A stretch of DNA of 48,255 nucleotides from CAVPRW01 sp046727435 [NCBI: bacterium] (GCA_046727435.1 JBKPCR010000213.1:1-48255); one strand, 5' to 3'; positions 7,843 to 17,502 are shown, counted from the stretch's first letter. Translations and numbers: made by a program. The notes: a model not told the origin generated them from the sequence alone.

Positions 7843-8175
7843 TCACATCTTTTGCTCCGGACGAGATAAGGCAGCCGGCACGTTCACCGTTAACGTGACG
7901 TCACCTCTGGTCCCTGTGTGGCTCCCAGGGCCTCGATTCGCCAACCTGTGCGCCAGGGCGACGACGTCGTGGGCGTGAACTAAGGTATCGACAGCACGGC
8001 TCAGGATGTCCTGAAGGGCTTGCGCATCCTCCCCCGATAGGCAGGCCGCAATCGTGGCCAGCCGTCCTTCTTTGACATTCGCGTCGACGACCTGAGTCAA
8101 TCGGAGAATCACGTCGATTGTGTCGCTGAGTGAAGACGGGGTGGTCACTTTCGAACGTTTCGGTTTGAATTTCAT
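7843..8175 (-). CDS. Hypothetical protein, 110 residues
   Basis: The ATG is preceded by GGAGG at good spacing. The N-terminus is basic (MKFKPKRSKVTTPSS). A helical middle (TIDVILRLTQVVDANVKEGRL; EDAQALQDILSRAVDTLVHAHD) precedes a Pro/Val tail. No signal peptide or known motif is visible. It lies about 270 bp beyond the end of the efflux operon on the same strand and may be independent. I do not recognise the family. Confidence 0.55.
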   Translation of the reverse strand: MKFKPKRSKVTTPSSLSDTIDVILRLTQVVDANVKEGRLATIAACLSGEDAQALQDILSRAVDTLVHAHDVVALAHRLANRGPGSHTGTRGDVTLTVNVPAALSRPEQKM

Positions 8176-8444
8176 CGTGGCAATCCTCCGCTATCCGCGA
8201 GGGGTTAGCTCCCGTGCCGGATGCTCCGCCCCTGGGACACTCATGTAGCCCACCTCACGTCTATCCATTGAGACAACTCTCCTCATCGGGGCCATGCCGG
8301 GGGCACTGTCAACCACACGAGTGTCAAGTGCCCACGTGTGAGATGGCCGTCGTACCAGCATCTGTGGCGCCGGTGGATCACCCCTCCGGACTGATCCAAG
8401 CCTCCCATGGACAACCCGGAAGGTTGTCCAGCAGGCGCGGCACA

Positions 8445-9422
8445 TCACGGCTGCACCAGGGCCAAGAACGCTGGATCCGAGCGAAGGCCCTGGAAATCGT
8501 CATCCTGTTGCGCCTCAGACGCCAGCGCAGGGTTTAACGCAATGGCCTTGCCTAACCATTGCACGGCGTGTGCCCCATCGCCCAGGTGGGCATAGGCGGC
8601 GGCGAGGTTGTAACAGGCGTCGCTGAACTGCGGGTTGAGCCGGATGGCCTCCGTGAACGGCTCAAGGGCCCCCTGGTAGTCCTGGCGCCGGAGCAACAGG
8701 GTGCCAAGGTTATAATGGGCAGTGGCATACGAAGGGTTCAGGGCGATCGCCCGCTGAAAGGCGGCCACCGCCCGCTCGTACTCTCTCAGCCCTGCATGGG
8801 CAAGCCCCAGGTTCAAGAAGGTCGTCGGATCCTTGGGGTCAAGCATCCTCGCCTGTGTGAGGACCTCAACGGCCGAACCGAACCGCTGTTGTTTCACCAA
8901 GAGGTTCCCAAGCCGCACGTAGGAGGCTTGGTGGCCGGGGTCAAGGGCGAGCGCTCGCTTGAAGAGCGCCTCGGCCTCGTCGAAGCGACCGTCGTTGAGC
9001 TGGATCACCCCGAGGTTGTAATACGCCCTCGTGAGCCGGGGATCGAGCCGAACCGCTTCGACAAACGCCCTGCGGCCCTCCTCGGTCCTCCCAAGCTGCA
9101 GGAACACGACGCCCAGATTCAGATGGGCCGGGGCAAAATCGGGCTTAAGGGCGACGGCTTTCCCCAAGTGCTCCTCGGCCTCGTGCAGGTTCCCGACCTG
9201 GAAAGACAGCAGGCCGGTCTCATATTGGAGCTGAAAATCATGAGGCCGGAGCCCGGCGGCTTGATGGTAAAGATCCGCCGCGACATGCAGCTGCCCCGCG
9301 TTCCTCGACCGCTCCGCTAAGGCCACGAGCCTCTCAGCATTCTCGGCCGAGCTGCAGGCCAACGGGCCGCAGAGCACGAGGAGCCAGAGATACCGTTGCC
9401 ACCGCTGAGGCTTTCCCGTCAT
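8445..9422 (-). CDS. TPR-repeat lipoprotein
   Basis: This 325-residue protein starts with a lipoprotein signal (LLVLCGPLACSS, lipobox LAC). About eight tetratricopeptide repeats then cover almost the whole mature chain, for example APAHLNLGVVFLQLGRTEEG, TRAYYNLGVIQLNDGRFDEA and ATAHYNLGTLLLRRQDYQGA. It is probably a periplasm-facing, membrane-anchored scaffold. It lies 44 bp behind the TolC-type gene on the same strand, so it is likely the last gene of the RND efflux operon. What it binds is unknown. GGAG lies 8 bases before the ATG. Confidence 0.85.
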   Translation of the reverse strand: MTGKPQRWQRYLWLLVLCGPLACSSAENAERLVALAERSRNAGQLHVAADLYHQAAGLRPHDFQLQYETGLLSFQVGNLHEAEEHLGKAVALKPDFAPAHLNLGVVFLQLGRTEEGRRAFVEAVRLDPRLTRAYYNLGVIQLNDGRFDEAEALFKRALALDPGHQASYVRLGNLLVKQQRFGSAVEVLTQARMLDPKDPTTFLNLGLAHAGLREYERAVAAFQRAIALNPSYATAHYNLGTLLLRRQDYQGALEPFTEAIRLNPQFSDACYNLAAAYAHLGDGAHAVQWLGKAIALNPALASEAQQDDDFQGLRSDPAFLALVQP

Positions 9423-9466
9423 CAGGCATCTCCGAGATGTGTCCAGTGGTTCCGGGTGACTGCCCG

Positions 9467-10807
9467 TCAGTAGAGGTACGGCGATAAGGCGGCCCAGGCC
9501 TGCATGACATCCTGGAGGGCATCCAGGTAATCGAGCCGCACCCTGGTCCAGTCCCTGCGAATGGGCAGGAGTTCGGCGAGGCTGATATCGCCGCTGGCAT
9601 AGCGGGTCTCGGCGCTGCGCAAGACGTTCTCGGCGCGTGGTAGAACCTCGTCGCGCAGCAGCGTGGCGGCGGCAGTGGCGGTGGCCAGTGTCCGGTAGGC
9701 CGTCTGCAGCTCCTGCGCTAACGCGTTCCGCGCGGAACGGGCTCGGGCTTCGGCCGCCACAAAATCGGCCCTGGCCTCACGTATACTGCCCTGATAGCGG
9801 TTGAACAGGGGGATCGGCAGCCGCAGGCCGACATCGACCGTGTTCTCCACATCACCGACCCGTCGGTACAACAGCTCGACGCTCACATCGGGGATCCGTT
9901 GGCTGTCAGCCAGATCGATGCGGGCCCGCTGCACCGCGATGTCCGCGTCCGCGGCAGCGATAAATGGGCTTTGCTCGAGACGTGTGGCCAGCGCTTCCAG
10001 GGTCGGGAGTGCCAGCGGCCCCTCTAACGCGCCCTCCAGGGATTCCACGTGTAACGTCGGATCGCCGATCGCGGTGACCAGGGCCTCGACGGCCTGTGCA
10101 CGCCCGGACGTGGCTTGCTCCAGCGCCAAGCGGGCTCGACCCCACTCCACCTCAGCTTGGCCAACTTCCGCAGGAATGGCATCTCCAGCGGCCAGGCGTG
10201 CCTTGGCGACGGCTACCCCGTTCTCGGCGATTTGGACATCTTCAGCCCGGGCCTGGATGACGCGTTGCCAGTACAGTACGGTAGCAAAGGCGCTCTGCAC
10301 ACGCCTGCGGATCTCCAGGCGCTTCACCTCCAACTCGAGCCCCAGACGGTCCCGATCGAGCGTTTCCACACGGCGGGCGACGGCGAGTCGCTGGCCTAAA
10401 GGAGCGGGTTGACTGACGCCGACGAGATACTCTGCCCGCTCGAGGGTCTGCCCGCTGACGGGGACCGACTCGATCCGGCTCACGAGCTCAGGGTTTGGGA
10501 AGAGCCCGGCCTGCAGGGCTCTTCCTTCGGCACTCTCGACCTGGGCCTGGGCAGTGGCCAAATCAGGATGAACACGTTCAGCGAGCTCTAGAGCCTGCGG
10601 CAGCGTCAAGCGCTCGATGCTCCGCTCATGGCGCGGCGAGGCAGACGGCGACATGAGACTGGCCGCCGCCACGGGAGTGGCCATGACATGAGGCTCCGTC
10701 ACAGGCAGGGCGCGACGAGCTTGGGGAAGAAGCTCCGGTGCGGGCGTTAGGGCGCAGCCGGCCATGAGAGCAGGCAGCGTCGCGACCCACCACAGCAACG
10801 TTTTCAT
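9467..10807 (-). CDS. TolC-family outer-membrane efflux channel (CzcC/CusC-like)
   Basis: The 446-residue protein has a lipoprotein signal with lipobox AGC (LPALMAGCAL). Two related outer-membrane-efflux halves follow with long helices: LTLPQALELAERVHPDLATA in the first and LATRLEQSPFIAAADADIAV in the second. This is the channel of a tripartite pump, presumably docking on the RND protein encoded directly upstream. The two genes overlap by four bases (10804-10807). Length and order match heavy-metal CzcCBA/CusCBA-type systems. Confidence 0.9.
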   Translation of the reverse strand: MKTLLWWVATLPALMAGCALTPAPELLPQARRALPVTEPHVMATPVAAASLMSPSASPRHERSIERLTLPQALELAERVHPDLATAQAQVESAEGRALQAGLFPNPELVSRIESVPVSGQTLERAEYLVGVSQPAPLGQRLAVARRVETLDRDRLGLELEVKRLEIRRRVQSAFATVLYWQRVIQARAEDVQIAENGVAVAKARLAAGDAIPAEVGQAEVEWGRARLALEQATSGRAQAVEALVTAIGDPTLHVESLEGALEGPLALPTLEALATRLEQSPFIAAADADIAVQRARIDLADSQRIPDVSVELLYRRVGDVENTVDVGLRLPIPLFNRYQGSIREARADFVAAEARARSARNALAQELQTAYRTLATATAAATLLRDEVLPRAENVLRSAETRYASGDISLAELLPIRRDWTRVRLDYLDALQDVMQAWAALSPYLY

Positions 10808-13800
10808 CGGGGACCCCCTTCCTGAGCCATCTGCACCGGCCGGCCGAAACGCAGGTAGAGCGCTGGAACGATCAGCATATTGAGCAACATCGAGGTCAGC
10901 AGTCCGAACAGGATGACGATGGCCATCGGCGTTTGAATCTCGTTGCCGGGCTTCTCGCCGCTGATGGCCAAGGGGATCAGCGCTAACCCCGCCGCCAGGG
11001 CCGTCATCAGGATGGGGGCCAGCCGTTCCATCGCGCCGCGGAAGACGGCTTCGCGGAAATCGGTCACCCCTTCGTGTGCCTGCAAATGGCGAATGTGCGA
11101 TACGAGCATGATGCCATTGCGGGTCGCGATGCCAAACACCGTAATGAACCCGATCAACGACGCCACCGAGAGCACGCCGCCGGAGATGAAGACGCCGGCA
11201 ATGCCGCCAATGAGCGCTAGCGGCAGGTTCACCATCACGAGCACGGCATCGCGCGCGGAGCCGAAGGCAAGATGCAGGAGGAGGGCGATCCCGAGGACGA
11301 CAGCGATGCCGAGCACGCCGAGAAGACGCCCGGCCTCTTCGGCGCTCTCAAATTGCCCGCCATAAGCCACAGCATAGCCAGGCTTTTCGGCAATGATGGG
11401 ATCGACGCGTTGCTGCATATCCTTCACCACCGAGGCCACGTCGCGTCCTGCCACATTGCACATCACGACGATTTTGCGCTCCACCTGTTCGCGGCTGATG
11501 GTATTGGGCCCAGTGGTCTTGCCGACCTGCGTGAGGACTTGCAGGGGGATCTTCGCGCCATCGGGCGTGTCCACCAGGAGGTGGCCGAGCGTCTCCGGGT
11601 TCCATCCCTCAGCTTCCGCCTGGCGCACCACCAGATCGAAGGCGTATCGCCCTTCCAGGATACGCGACACGGTGACGCCTTGCAGCGCGGCTTCGAGGGT
11701 GTGGGCTACATCTTCGACCATCACCCCATACCGCGCCATGGCTTGGCGGTCGAACCGCGCGCCGAGAATCGGCACGTCGATCTGTTGCTCGACCGACACG
11801 TCCACGGCGCCGGGAACGGTGGCTACGACCTGGCGGACTTTTTCGCCAAGGGCGCGCAGGGTGTAGAGGTCCTCGCCGAAAATTTTGACGGCGATATTCG
11901 CCCGTGTGCCCGACAGCATGTGATCGATCCGGTGCGAAATCGGCTGCCCGATCGTGATGTTCGTACCGGGGATGAGCGAGAAGTCCCGACGCAGGGCATT
12001 GAGGAACTCCGTTTTGCTGCGATCTCGCATGACAAGCGACACATCGAGTTCTGCTGCTTCGACGCCTTGCGCGTGCTCGTCGAGCTCGGCGCGGCCAGTC
12101 CGACGAGCGACAGAGACCACCTCCGGATGGGCCAGTAAGGTTTTCTCGACCACGCGCCCGAGGGCATCGGATTCGGGCAAGGAGGTGCCTGGGAGCGTGA
12201 CGGCACTGATGGTCAGGGAGCCTTCGTTGAAGTCCGGCAGGAAGGCGCGGCCCAGGAAGCTGGAGGCGATCACCGCGACGCCAAGCAGGAGGATGGCCGG
12301 GATCGTGACCAGCCATGGAAACTGCAGCGAAGGGTTCAGAATGGGGGCATAGCCCGATTTCAAGACGCGGACGAGTGGCGGCTCGCGGCCCGTTCGGACG
12401 GCTTTGCTACCAGGGAGCAGAAGGTAACAGAGCACGGGGGTGACGGTCACGGCCACGGCAAGCGAGGCGAGAATCGAGACCACATAGGCGGTGCCGAGCG
12501 GCCTGAGGAGTCTCCCTTCCACCCCTGCTAGGAAGAACAGGGGGAGGAACACGAGGATGATAATCAGCGTCGCGAAGACGATCGACGACTGGATCTCGAC
12601 GCTCGCCTCATAGACCACCTGGAACACAGACCGGCGCTTGTCTGCGGGGAGCATGACGTTTTCGCGCAGCCGCCGAAAGACGTTTTCCACGTCGATCACG
12701 GCGTCGTCGACCAACGCCCCGATGGCAATGGCCATCCCGCCCAGCGTCATCGTGTTGATCGTCGCACCGAAGGCCTGCAAGGTGAGCACCGCCGTTAACA
12801 GCGACAGTGGGATCGCGGTCAGCGTGATGAAGGCGGCCCTGAGGTTGGCGAGAAAGAGGAAGACGATGGCGATGACCAAGATCCCGCCGTCACGCAGGGC
12901 ATGAAAGACGTTCTCGATGGCGATTTCGATAAAGTCCGCCTGACGAAAGACCTGTTGAATCCGCATGCCTTCGGGGAATTTCCCCTGCAGCTCAGCGAGG
13001 ACCGCCTCTAAGGTGCGCGTCAAGGTGAGCGTGTTCGCTCCGGGTTGCTTCTGGACGCCAAGGATGACCGCTGGCTGCGCATTGATGGATCCCTCGCCTC
13101 GTTTGGGGGCGGCATCGATGCGCACGGCCCCGAGGTCCGACACGCGGATGGGAATGCCGTCTACCGCCGCCACAACCGCGGCGCCGATGTCCTCGGGCGT
13201 GCGCATGCGGCCAAGGCCGGTGACCAGGTATTCCGAGCCGCCGGCGATCAAGAAGCCGGCGGAGACATTGGTGTTCGAGGCGGTGAGGGCTTGGGTGACC
13301 TGTTTGAGGGACACGCCATAGGCGCGCAGTTTGGACGGCGCCAGGATGACCTGATACTGTTTCTCCCCGCCGCCGATCGGTGTGACCTGGGACACCCCTG
13401 GCACGGAGAGGAGCCGACGGCGGAGTGTGGTTTCGGCGATGGTGCGCAGCTCGATTGGACTGTGCCGATCAGACGTCAACGCCAGGAAGAGGATCTCCCC
13501 CATGATGGACGAGATGGGGGCCAGGATGGGTCGCTCGACCCCTGGCGGGAGATCTGCCGCGATCAGGGACACCTTTTCACTGACGATCTGACGGGCCGCG
13601 TAAATGTCCATGCCCCAGTCGAACTCTACCCAGACCACGGAAATGCCCACTGCGGTCGACGAGCGCACCCGCCTCACGCTCGATGCCCCGTTCACCGCTG
13701 TTTCGATCGGGAAGGTGACCTGGCTTTCCACCTCCACCGGAGCCATGCCATGGGCCTCGGTGATGACGGTCACGGTAGGGGCCGTGAGGTCTGGAAACAC

Positions 13801-13911
13801 ATCGACCGGCATCCGACGCGCGGTGTATACGCCGATCGCAGTCAGCACAAGTGCCAGCGAGATGATCACCGCCCGGTTGCGGAGAGACCAGCGAATCACG
13901 GAATCGATCAT
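10804..13911 (-). CDS. Heavy-metal-type RND efflux pump (CzcA/CusA-like)
   Basis: The 1,035-residue protein has the full RND plan: 12 membrane helices, two large periplasmic loops and internal duplication. The N-terminus MIDSVIRWSLRNRAVIISLA and the VDVFPDLTAPTV motif are typical of heavy-metal (HME) members. Helix 4 (about residue 400) carries acidic residues in GALVDDAVIDVENVF, as in proton-translocating HME pumps. The exported metal (Cu/Ag, Zn/Co/Cd) cannot be decided from what I can read. It starts 12 bp after the adaptor gene and overlaps the channel gene by four bases, so all three are one transcript. Confidence 0.93.
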   Translation of the reverse strand: MIDSVIRWSLRNRAVIISLALVLTAIGVYTARRMPVDVFPDLTAPTVTVITEAHGMAPVEVESQVTFPIETAVNGASSVRRVRSSTAVGISVVWVEFDWGMDIYAARQIVSEKVSLIAADLPPGVERPILAPISSIMGEILFLALTSDRHSPIELRTIAETTLRRRLLSVPGVSQVTPIGGGEKQYQVILAPSKLRAYGVSLKQVTQALTASNTNVSAGFLIAGGSEYLVTGLGRMRTPEDIGAAVVAAVDGIPIRVSDLGAVRIDAAPKRGEGSINAQPAVILGVQKQPGANTLTLTRTLEAVLAELQGKFPEGMRIQQVFRQADFIEIAIENVFHALRDGGILVIAIVFLFLANLRAAFITLTAIPLSLLTAVLTLQAFGATINTMTLGGMAIAIGALVDDAVIDVENVFRRLRENVMLPADKRRSVFQVVYEASVEIQSSIVFATLIIILVFLPLFFLAGVEGRLLRPLGTAYVVSILASLAVAVTVTPVLCYLLLPGSKAVRTGREPPLVRVLKSGYAPILNPSLQFPWLVTIPAILLLGVAVIASSFLGRAFLPDFNEGSLTISAVTLPGTSLPESDALGRVVEKTLLAHPEVVSVARRTGRAELDEHAQGVEAAELDVSLVMRDRSKTEFLNALRRDFSLIPGTNITIGQPISHRIDHMLSGTRANIAVKIFGEDLYTLRALGEKVRQVVATVPGAVDVSVEQQIDVPILGARFDRQAMARYGVMVEDVAHTLEAALQGVTVSRILEGRYAFDLVVRQAEAEGWNPETLGHLLVDTPDGAKIPLQVLTQVGKTTGPNTISREQVERKIVVMCNVAGRDVASVVKDMQQRVDPIIAEKPGYAVAYGGQFESAEEAGRLLGVLGIAVVLGIALLLHLAFGSARDAVLVMVNLPLALIGGIAGVFISGGVLSVASLIGFITVFGIATRNGIMLVSHIRHLQAHEGVTDFREAVFRGAMERLAPILMTALAAGLALIPLAISGEKPGNEIQTPMAIVILFGLLTSMLLNMLIVPALYLRFGRPVQMAQEGGPR

Positions 13912-13923
13912 GGCTCTTTCCTC

Positions 13924-15591
13924 TCAATGGGCATGCCCATGCGCTGGAATCGCCGCCGACACTGACGCCAGGCGAATGGCATAGGCACCTTTGGTGACCA
14001 CGCGCTCGCCCTCGGCAAGCCCCGAGAGGACCTGGACGAAGGCGCCGTCGCGAATGCCCAGCGTCAGGTCGCGCTTGGCAAAGGTCTCACCGGCAACCTG
14101 GACGAAGGCGACTGCCCTGCCGTCTTCGTCGACCAACGCAGAGACAGGCACGACCAACGCCTCTTCAACCTGCGCCGTCTCCACATACACATTCAGCGCC
14201 ATGCCGATGCGCAGGCGCCCATCAGGATTGGGAACCTCATACACCAGGGGAAGGGTGCGGGTTTTGGGATCGACGGTAGTCCCGAGGTAGACGAGACGAC
14301 CTCCGCCGTTGCTGAGAATGGGCGCAAAGGTGCCTGGCGCGTCCGAGGTTTCGTAGGTCGCTCCGCGGGACGACCCGAGGCGGCTGAGGTCCCCCTCGGG
14401 GATCTGGGCTTCGATCAGGACACCCTCGGGGTTGAGAATGGTGAACACGGCCCCGTCCGAGGGCACATGCTCACCGACGGTCGCGCTGACGGCGATGATG
14501 ACACCAGCGATGGGGGCCTTCAGTTCGACCGCGGGCATCCCATGGCTCAGGTCGACCGATCGCGGGCGGTCCGCGAGCTGCTTCTTGGCTCTCTCATAGG
14601 TCTTTCGCAGCGCCTCAGCTGCGGTCAGGTCGGCCTCGGCCTTGCGCTGATCAAACTCTGCTTCCTCCAGTTCTCGTGCCGACTTGGCGTTCTGTTCGCG
14701 CAGTGCGCGCATGCGGCGCAAGACCTGCTCGGCTTGATTGAAGGCCACGCGCGCTCTGATGGCGTCGGCCTCGGCGGCAGCGGCTTTCACAGTCAATTCC
14801 ACGTCAAGGGCCTGGAGCTGCTGCTGGCTGCTAAGGAACGTCACCAGATCGGAACCTGCCAGGTGCGGTTGCACCATCGCGAGCACCTGCCCGGCCTGCA
14901 CGCGAGATCCGAGGGACGGCAGGGAGGCGCCAGGTGGAGACATGAGATGCCCGGCGATTGGCGGCGTCACGGCGGCGCGATGGCCTGGTCGAACGGACAC
15001 GACACCGGCGAGTCGGAGCCGTTCAATCACCTGTCGCCTGTGCACTGCCTCGGTTTTCGTAGATAATTTCCATTGCTGCTCTTTGAGAAAGCTGATGCCT
15101 TCGGGTGCGGCAGGGTCTGGGGCCATCGCCATCTCCTCGCGCGTGGCGAAGACGGTCAAGGGGGGCAACTCGACGATGTACTCCTGGCCCGCGGAGGGAA
15201 TGCGGAGAGACACGATCCACTCGCCAGGCCTCGGAAAGGTGAGCTCTGGGATATAAATGCCATCGCGTGCGGGGGTGGGCTCGACGTGGGTGATCGGCGC
15301 CTCGGAATCACGGCGGAGGATGAACGTCAGGGGCCCCTCCCGCCGGGGTTCGAGGGTCGTCAGATCGGTGACATGCGTGATGAATTTGGTCGGGGTATTG
15401 ACCACGATCAACCGGTATTCGAGGAAAATCTCAAATCGGTCACTCCAGACTGTCACCTGGGCCGTTTTCTCTTCCGCTTCCGTTTCCGCGCCCTCTTGGG
15501 AGGTCTCTAGGCGGCCACACGCGGCAACTAGGAGCGCGCAGAGTATGATCCAGGCCCGGAGATTCACGATGCTGATAGGGGTGAGGCTCAC
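13924..15591 (-). CDS. RND periplasmic adaptor (CzcB/CusB-like) with N-terminal extra domain
   Basis: The 555-residue lipoprotein (lipobox AAC in CALLVAACGR) is longer than most adaptors. Residues about 45-150 form an all-beta domain resembling FixH/YtkA-like modules (FEIFLEYRLIVVNTPTKFIT; FPRPGEWIVSLRIP). The adaptor core follows: a lipoyl/barrel-sandwich half, a helical hairpin (residues about 270-345) and a beta-barrel region. The C-terminus ends in HGHAH, a likely metal-binding tail. The start is GTG, with GAGGAG nine bases upstream. It is the second gene of the operon. It should link the pump to the channel and may receive metal. Confidence 0.9.
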   Translation of the reverse strand: MSLTPISIVNLRAWIILCALLVAACGRLETSQEGAETEAEEKTAQVTVWSDRFEIFLEYRLIVVNTPTKFITHVTDLTTLEPRREGPLTFILRRDSEAPITHVEPTPARDGIYIPELTFPRPGEWIVSLRIPSAGQEYIVELPPLTVFATREEMAMAPDPAAPEGISFLKEQQWKLSTKTEAVHRRQVIERLRLAGVVSVRPGHRAAVTPPIAGHLMSPPGASLPSLGSRVQAGQVLAMVQPHLAGSDLVTFLSSQQQLQALDVELTVKAAAAEADAIRARVAFNQAEQVLRRMRALREQNAKSARELEEAEFDQRKAEADLTAAEALRKTYERAKKQLADRPRSVDLSHGMPAVELKAPIAGVIIAVSATVGEHVPSDGAVFTILNPEGVLIEAQIPEGDLSRLGSSRGATYETSDAPGTFAPILSNGGGRLVYLGTTVDPKTRTLPLVYEVPNPDGRLRIGMALNVYVETAQVEEALVVPVSALVDEDGRAVAFVQVAGETFAKRDLTLGIRDGAFVQVLSGLAEGERVVTKGAYAIRLASVSAAIPAHGHAH

Positions 15592-15756
15592 CGCTGTGTT
15601 CTCCTCTGCTCTTGGGCTCTATCCCGGTGACCACACGTGGTGTTTGGGATGGGCGCTCTTCATTGGGGCATCAAGAGATGCGACTAACCGGCAATCGACG
15701 CCCACCACGCGCGAGGGACGGCTGGTGGTGTGCCGATCAGCGAAAGGGGCGAGCGC

Positions 15757-16146
15757 CTACGAGAGGAGAGAACAGTGTTGGAGGAAGAGTGGGGCAGGCG
15801 GGGGAGGATGTTCGAGGATTTGACGATACACAGGAGTGCTACCTACGAGAGGCTCTGTAGCCGCCCACGGCAAGCCATGAATGGCCACCAGGGCCATCGA
15901 GTGCGGTGGGGCGTCTGAGCCTGCTGTGGTGGTATACCACTCGAAGTGACAGTGGGTGTCCGCGTCATGATGAGAGGGATCAAGTACGCCTGATGGCTCA
16001 TGCGTGTTCTCATCACCGACGACAGGAAAGGCGCCTAGATGGGGGATGAAGACAGAACCCCGGTGTCCGCCGCCCCTGTGGTCAACGACGACGTGGGTGG
16101 AGGTCAAAAGGAAAGCCATCATCACCACAAGGCTCGGAACGCGCAT
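15757..16146 (-). CDS. Small His-rich exported protein heading the RND operon
   Basis: The 129-residue protein begins with a signal-like segment (MRVPSLVVMMAFLLTSTHVV). It is rich in His in the mature part, including HHDADTHCHFEW. Small His-rich exported proteins such as CzcI often precede czcCBA genes and are thought to sense or bind metal. The similarity here is positional and compositional, not a motif match. No clear Shine-Dalgarno precedes the ATG, and a candidate -10 box lies only seven bases upstream, so the message may be leaderless. Confidence 0.55.
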   Translation of the reverse strand: MRVPSLVVMMAFLLTSTHVVVDHRGGGHRGSVFIPHLGAFPVVGDENTHEPSGVLDPSHHDADTHCHFEWYTTTAGSDAPPHSMALVAIHGLPWAATEPLVGSTPVYRQILEHPPPPAPLFLQHCSLLS

Positions 16147-16153
16147 AGCATGT

Positions 16154-16183
16154 AGAATAGCCGAGCGATAGTCTGGAAGTCAA
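16154..16183 (-). promoter_or_regulatory. Candidate sigma70 promoter of the RND operon
   Basis: On the minus strand, TTGACT (16178-16183) and TATTCT (16154-16159) are separated by 18 bases. Transcription would start at or next to the ATG at 16146. The target duplication of the neighbouring transposon (16191-16198) begins eight bases upstream of the -35 box, so any regulator site further upstream has been displaced by 1.3 kb. Confidence 0.5.
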
Positions 16184-16198
16184 GAATCGGGATGGCCG

Positions 16199-16221
16199 GG
16201 TAGTGACTCAGTTTGAAATTT
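16199..16221 (+). repeat. Left terminal inverted repeat of the cargo transposon
   Basis: It is identical over 23 bases to the reverse complement of 17503-17525. The 8-bp target copy GATGGCCG precedes it at 16191-16198. Confidence 0.92.
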
Positions 16222-16252
16222 CAGGCTTGGCGGACGACAGATGGACGAATAA

Positions 16253-16432
16253 GCCCGCGCGACTGAGCCAATCCTCTGCGAAATCAAGAATGGCTGGGCA
16301 GTCTTAGGACATGGATGGGCGGTTCATGGACGCACGAAAGAGCAGGCTCTCCAAAAATATCATGAAGCGGAAGCGAAGCACCGTGAGATTGACCAGCGCC
16401 CGTTTTGGCATGAACAGCTTCGACAAGTCTGA
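16253..16432 (+). pseudogene. Startless reading frame inside the transposon
   Basis: Between a TAA at 16250 and a TGA at 16430-16432 the frame reads with protein-like composition, including CEIKNGWAVLGHGWAVHGRT and KEQALQKYHEAEAKHREIDQ, ending WHEQLRQV. No ATG, GTG or TTG lies at a useful place, so it is probably the 3' part of a small gene cut at its 5' end by the inverted-repeat junction. I do not recognise the protein. Confidence 0.4.
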
Positions 16433-16843
16433 GCGAGATATGCTACCCTCATTGGAAGGGATCAGAAATCGATAGGACAAACGAGGTATCCGGGAACCTT
16501 GTCCACGGATGTGAACGGTTTATTCTGCAAATCCCTCAACGCTACTCATGCTCAGCGCCTATGAGCCGAGCCAGATAGCCGCGTGGAGGGAACCACATTG
16601 TAGGATTTGCAGGAAGGCTGTCCTCAGGCGTCTCCCGAATACGCAGGCCGTCTGCGTGAGCTATCGGCGGCATCGCTGTGATGACGCGTATCCGGCCATC
16701 TCTTGGGTCATCATGGGATACGCGCTGTGGCGTTGGCATGGAATATGCTGCTCAAGGGAGTTATATCTGTACTCGTTCAACTCTGGCCGTATCGCAGTGA
16801 TGAAAGCCCGGTAGGCATCCGGGCCACGTGAAAGGGCGGAATT

Positions 16844-17320
16844 ATGATCACCAAACATGTCGTCTGGCGGTGTCTGTGCATGGTGCTGTTGCTGGTGTCG
16901 ATGGTCGCAACCCCCGCCGTGGCCGACCCGGGGAAAGATGAGGCGCACGGCAAAGAGGGAAAGGGGAAACACGAGAAGCACCGGTCGAAGCCGAAAGACT
17001 GGGAGTCTCACGGGTATGACGGCTACTTCCACGAGCATGGGTATACCACGCTCGGCATTCCCCCAGGTCATCTGCCCCCGCCCGGCAAATGCCGCCTCTG
17101 GTATCCCGACCGGCCGCCGGGTCATCAACCGCCTCCAGAGAGCTGTGGGCGCCTGCGCGCGCACGCGCCTGTTGGCGGTTGGCTCATCCACCGTCCCAAG
17201 CACGAACCTCACTACGTGGATGTCTCCGTGTATGATGCGTATCAGCCCGGCATCGTCATCACCATCGGCATCTTTGACGTGGATACCGGCGCCTTCTTGC
17301 GCCATCTCAGACCACGCTAA
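16844..17320 (+). CDS. Exported His/Lys/Pro-rich protein, transposon cargo
   Basis: The 158-residue protein has a clear signal peptide (CLCMVLLLVSMVATPAVA, cleavage near residue 27). A charged His/Lys/Glu-rich stretch follows (HGKEGKGKHEKHRSKPKD). A conserved-looking core comes next (GIPPGHLPPPGKCRLWYPDR and PPGHQPPPESC, about residues 72-105), with two Cys that may form a disulfide. The Pro-Pro-Gly-Cys core occurs in small periplasmic proteins of unknown function that I recall from proteobacterial genomes. It is the only intact gene in the transposon. The many His residues would suit metal binding, which would fit the neighbouring efflux operon; that is inference. Confidence 0.75.
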   Translation: MITKHVVWRCLCMVLLLVSMVATPAVADPGKDEAHGKEGKGKHEKHRSKPKDWESHGYDGYFHEHGYTTLGIPPGHLPPPGKCRLWYPDRPPGHQPPPESCGRLRAHAPVGGWLIHRPKHEPHYVDVSVYDAYQPGIVITIGIFDVDTGAFLRHLRPR

Positions 17321-17502
17321 CATCTGGCTGGGCACTGAACGAAGCATGACTGACGCACTTCCTCCATACCAGCGTGAGCGCGGCGACCCCCATACCCACG
17401 CGTGCCACTGCGAGCAACTCAGTAACCAGCCCTACATAGCCATGCGAATGTAGGAAGTCCCTCACCGCCTTATTGCACCAACCCATGCATGTGAGCTAAG
17501 AT

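Noticed and set aside
8191-8448. 85-codon minus-strand frame between the hypothetical protein and the TPR gene
   Set aside because: No ribosome site, no motif and Arg/Pro-rich shadow composition. I treat 8176-8444 as non-coding.
16548-16814. 88-codon + frame inside the cargo transposon
   Set aside because: Cys/Arg-rich without ribosome site or family resemblance. The real cargo gene starts at 16844.
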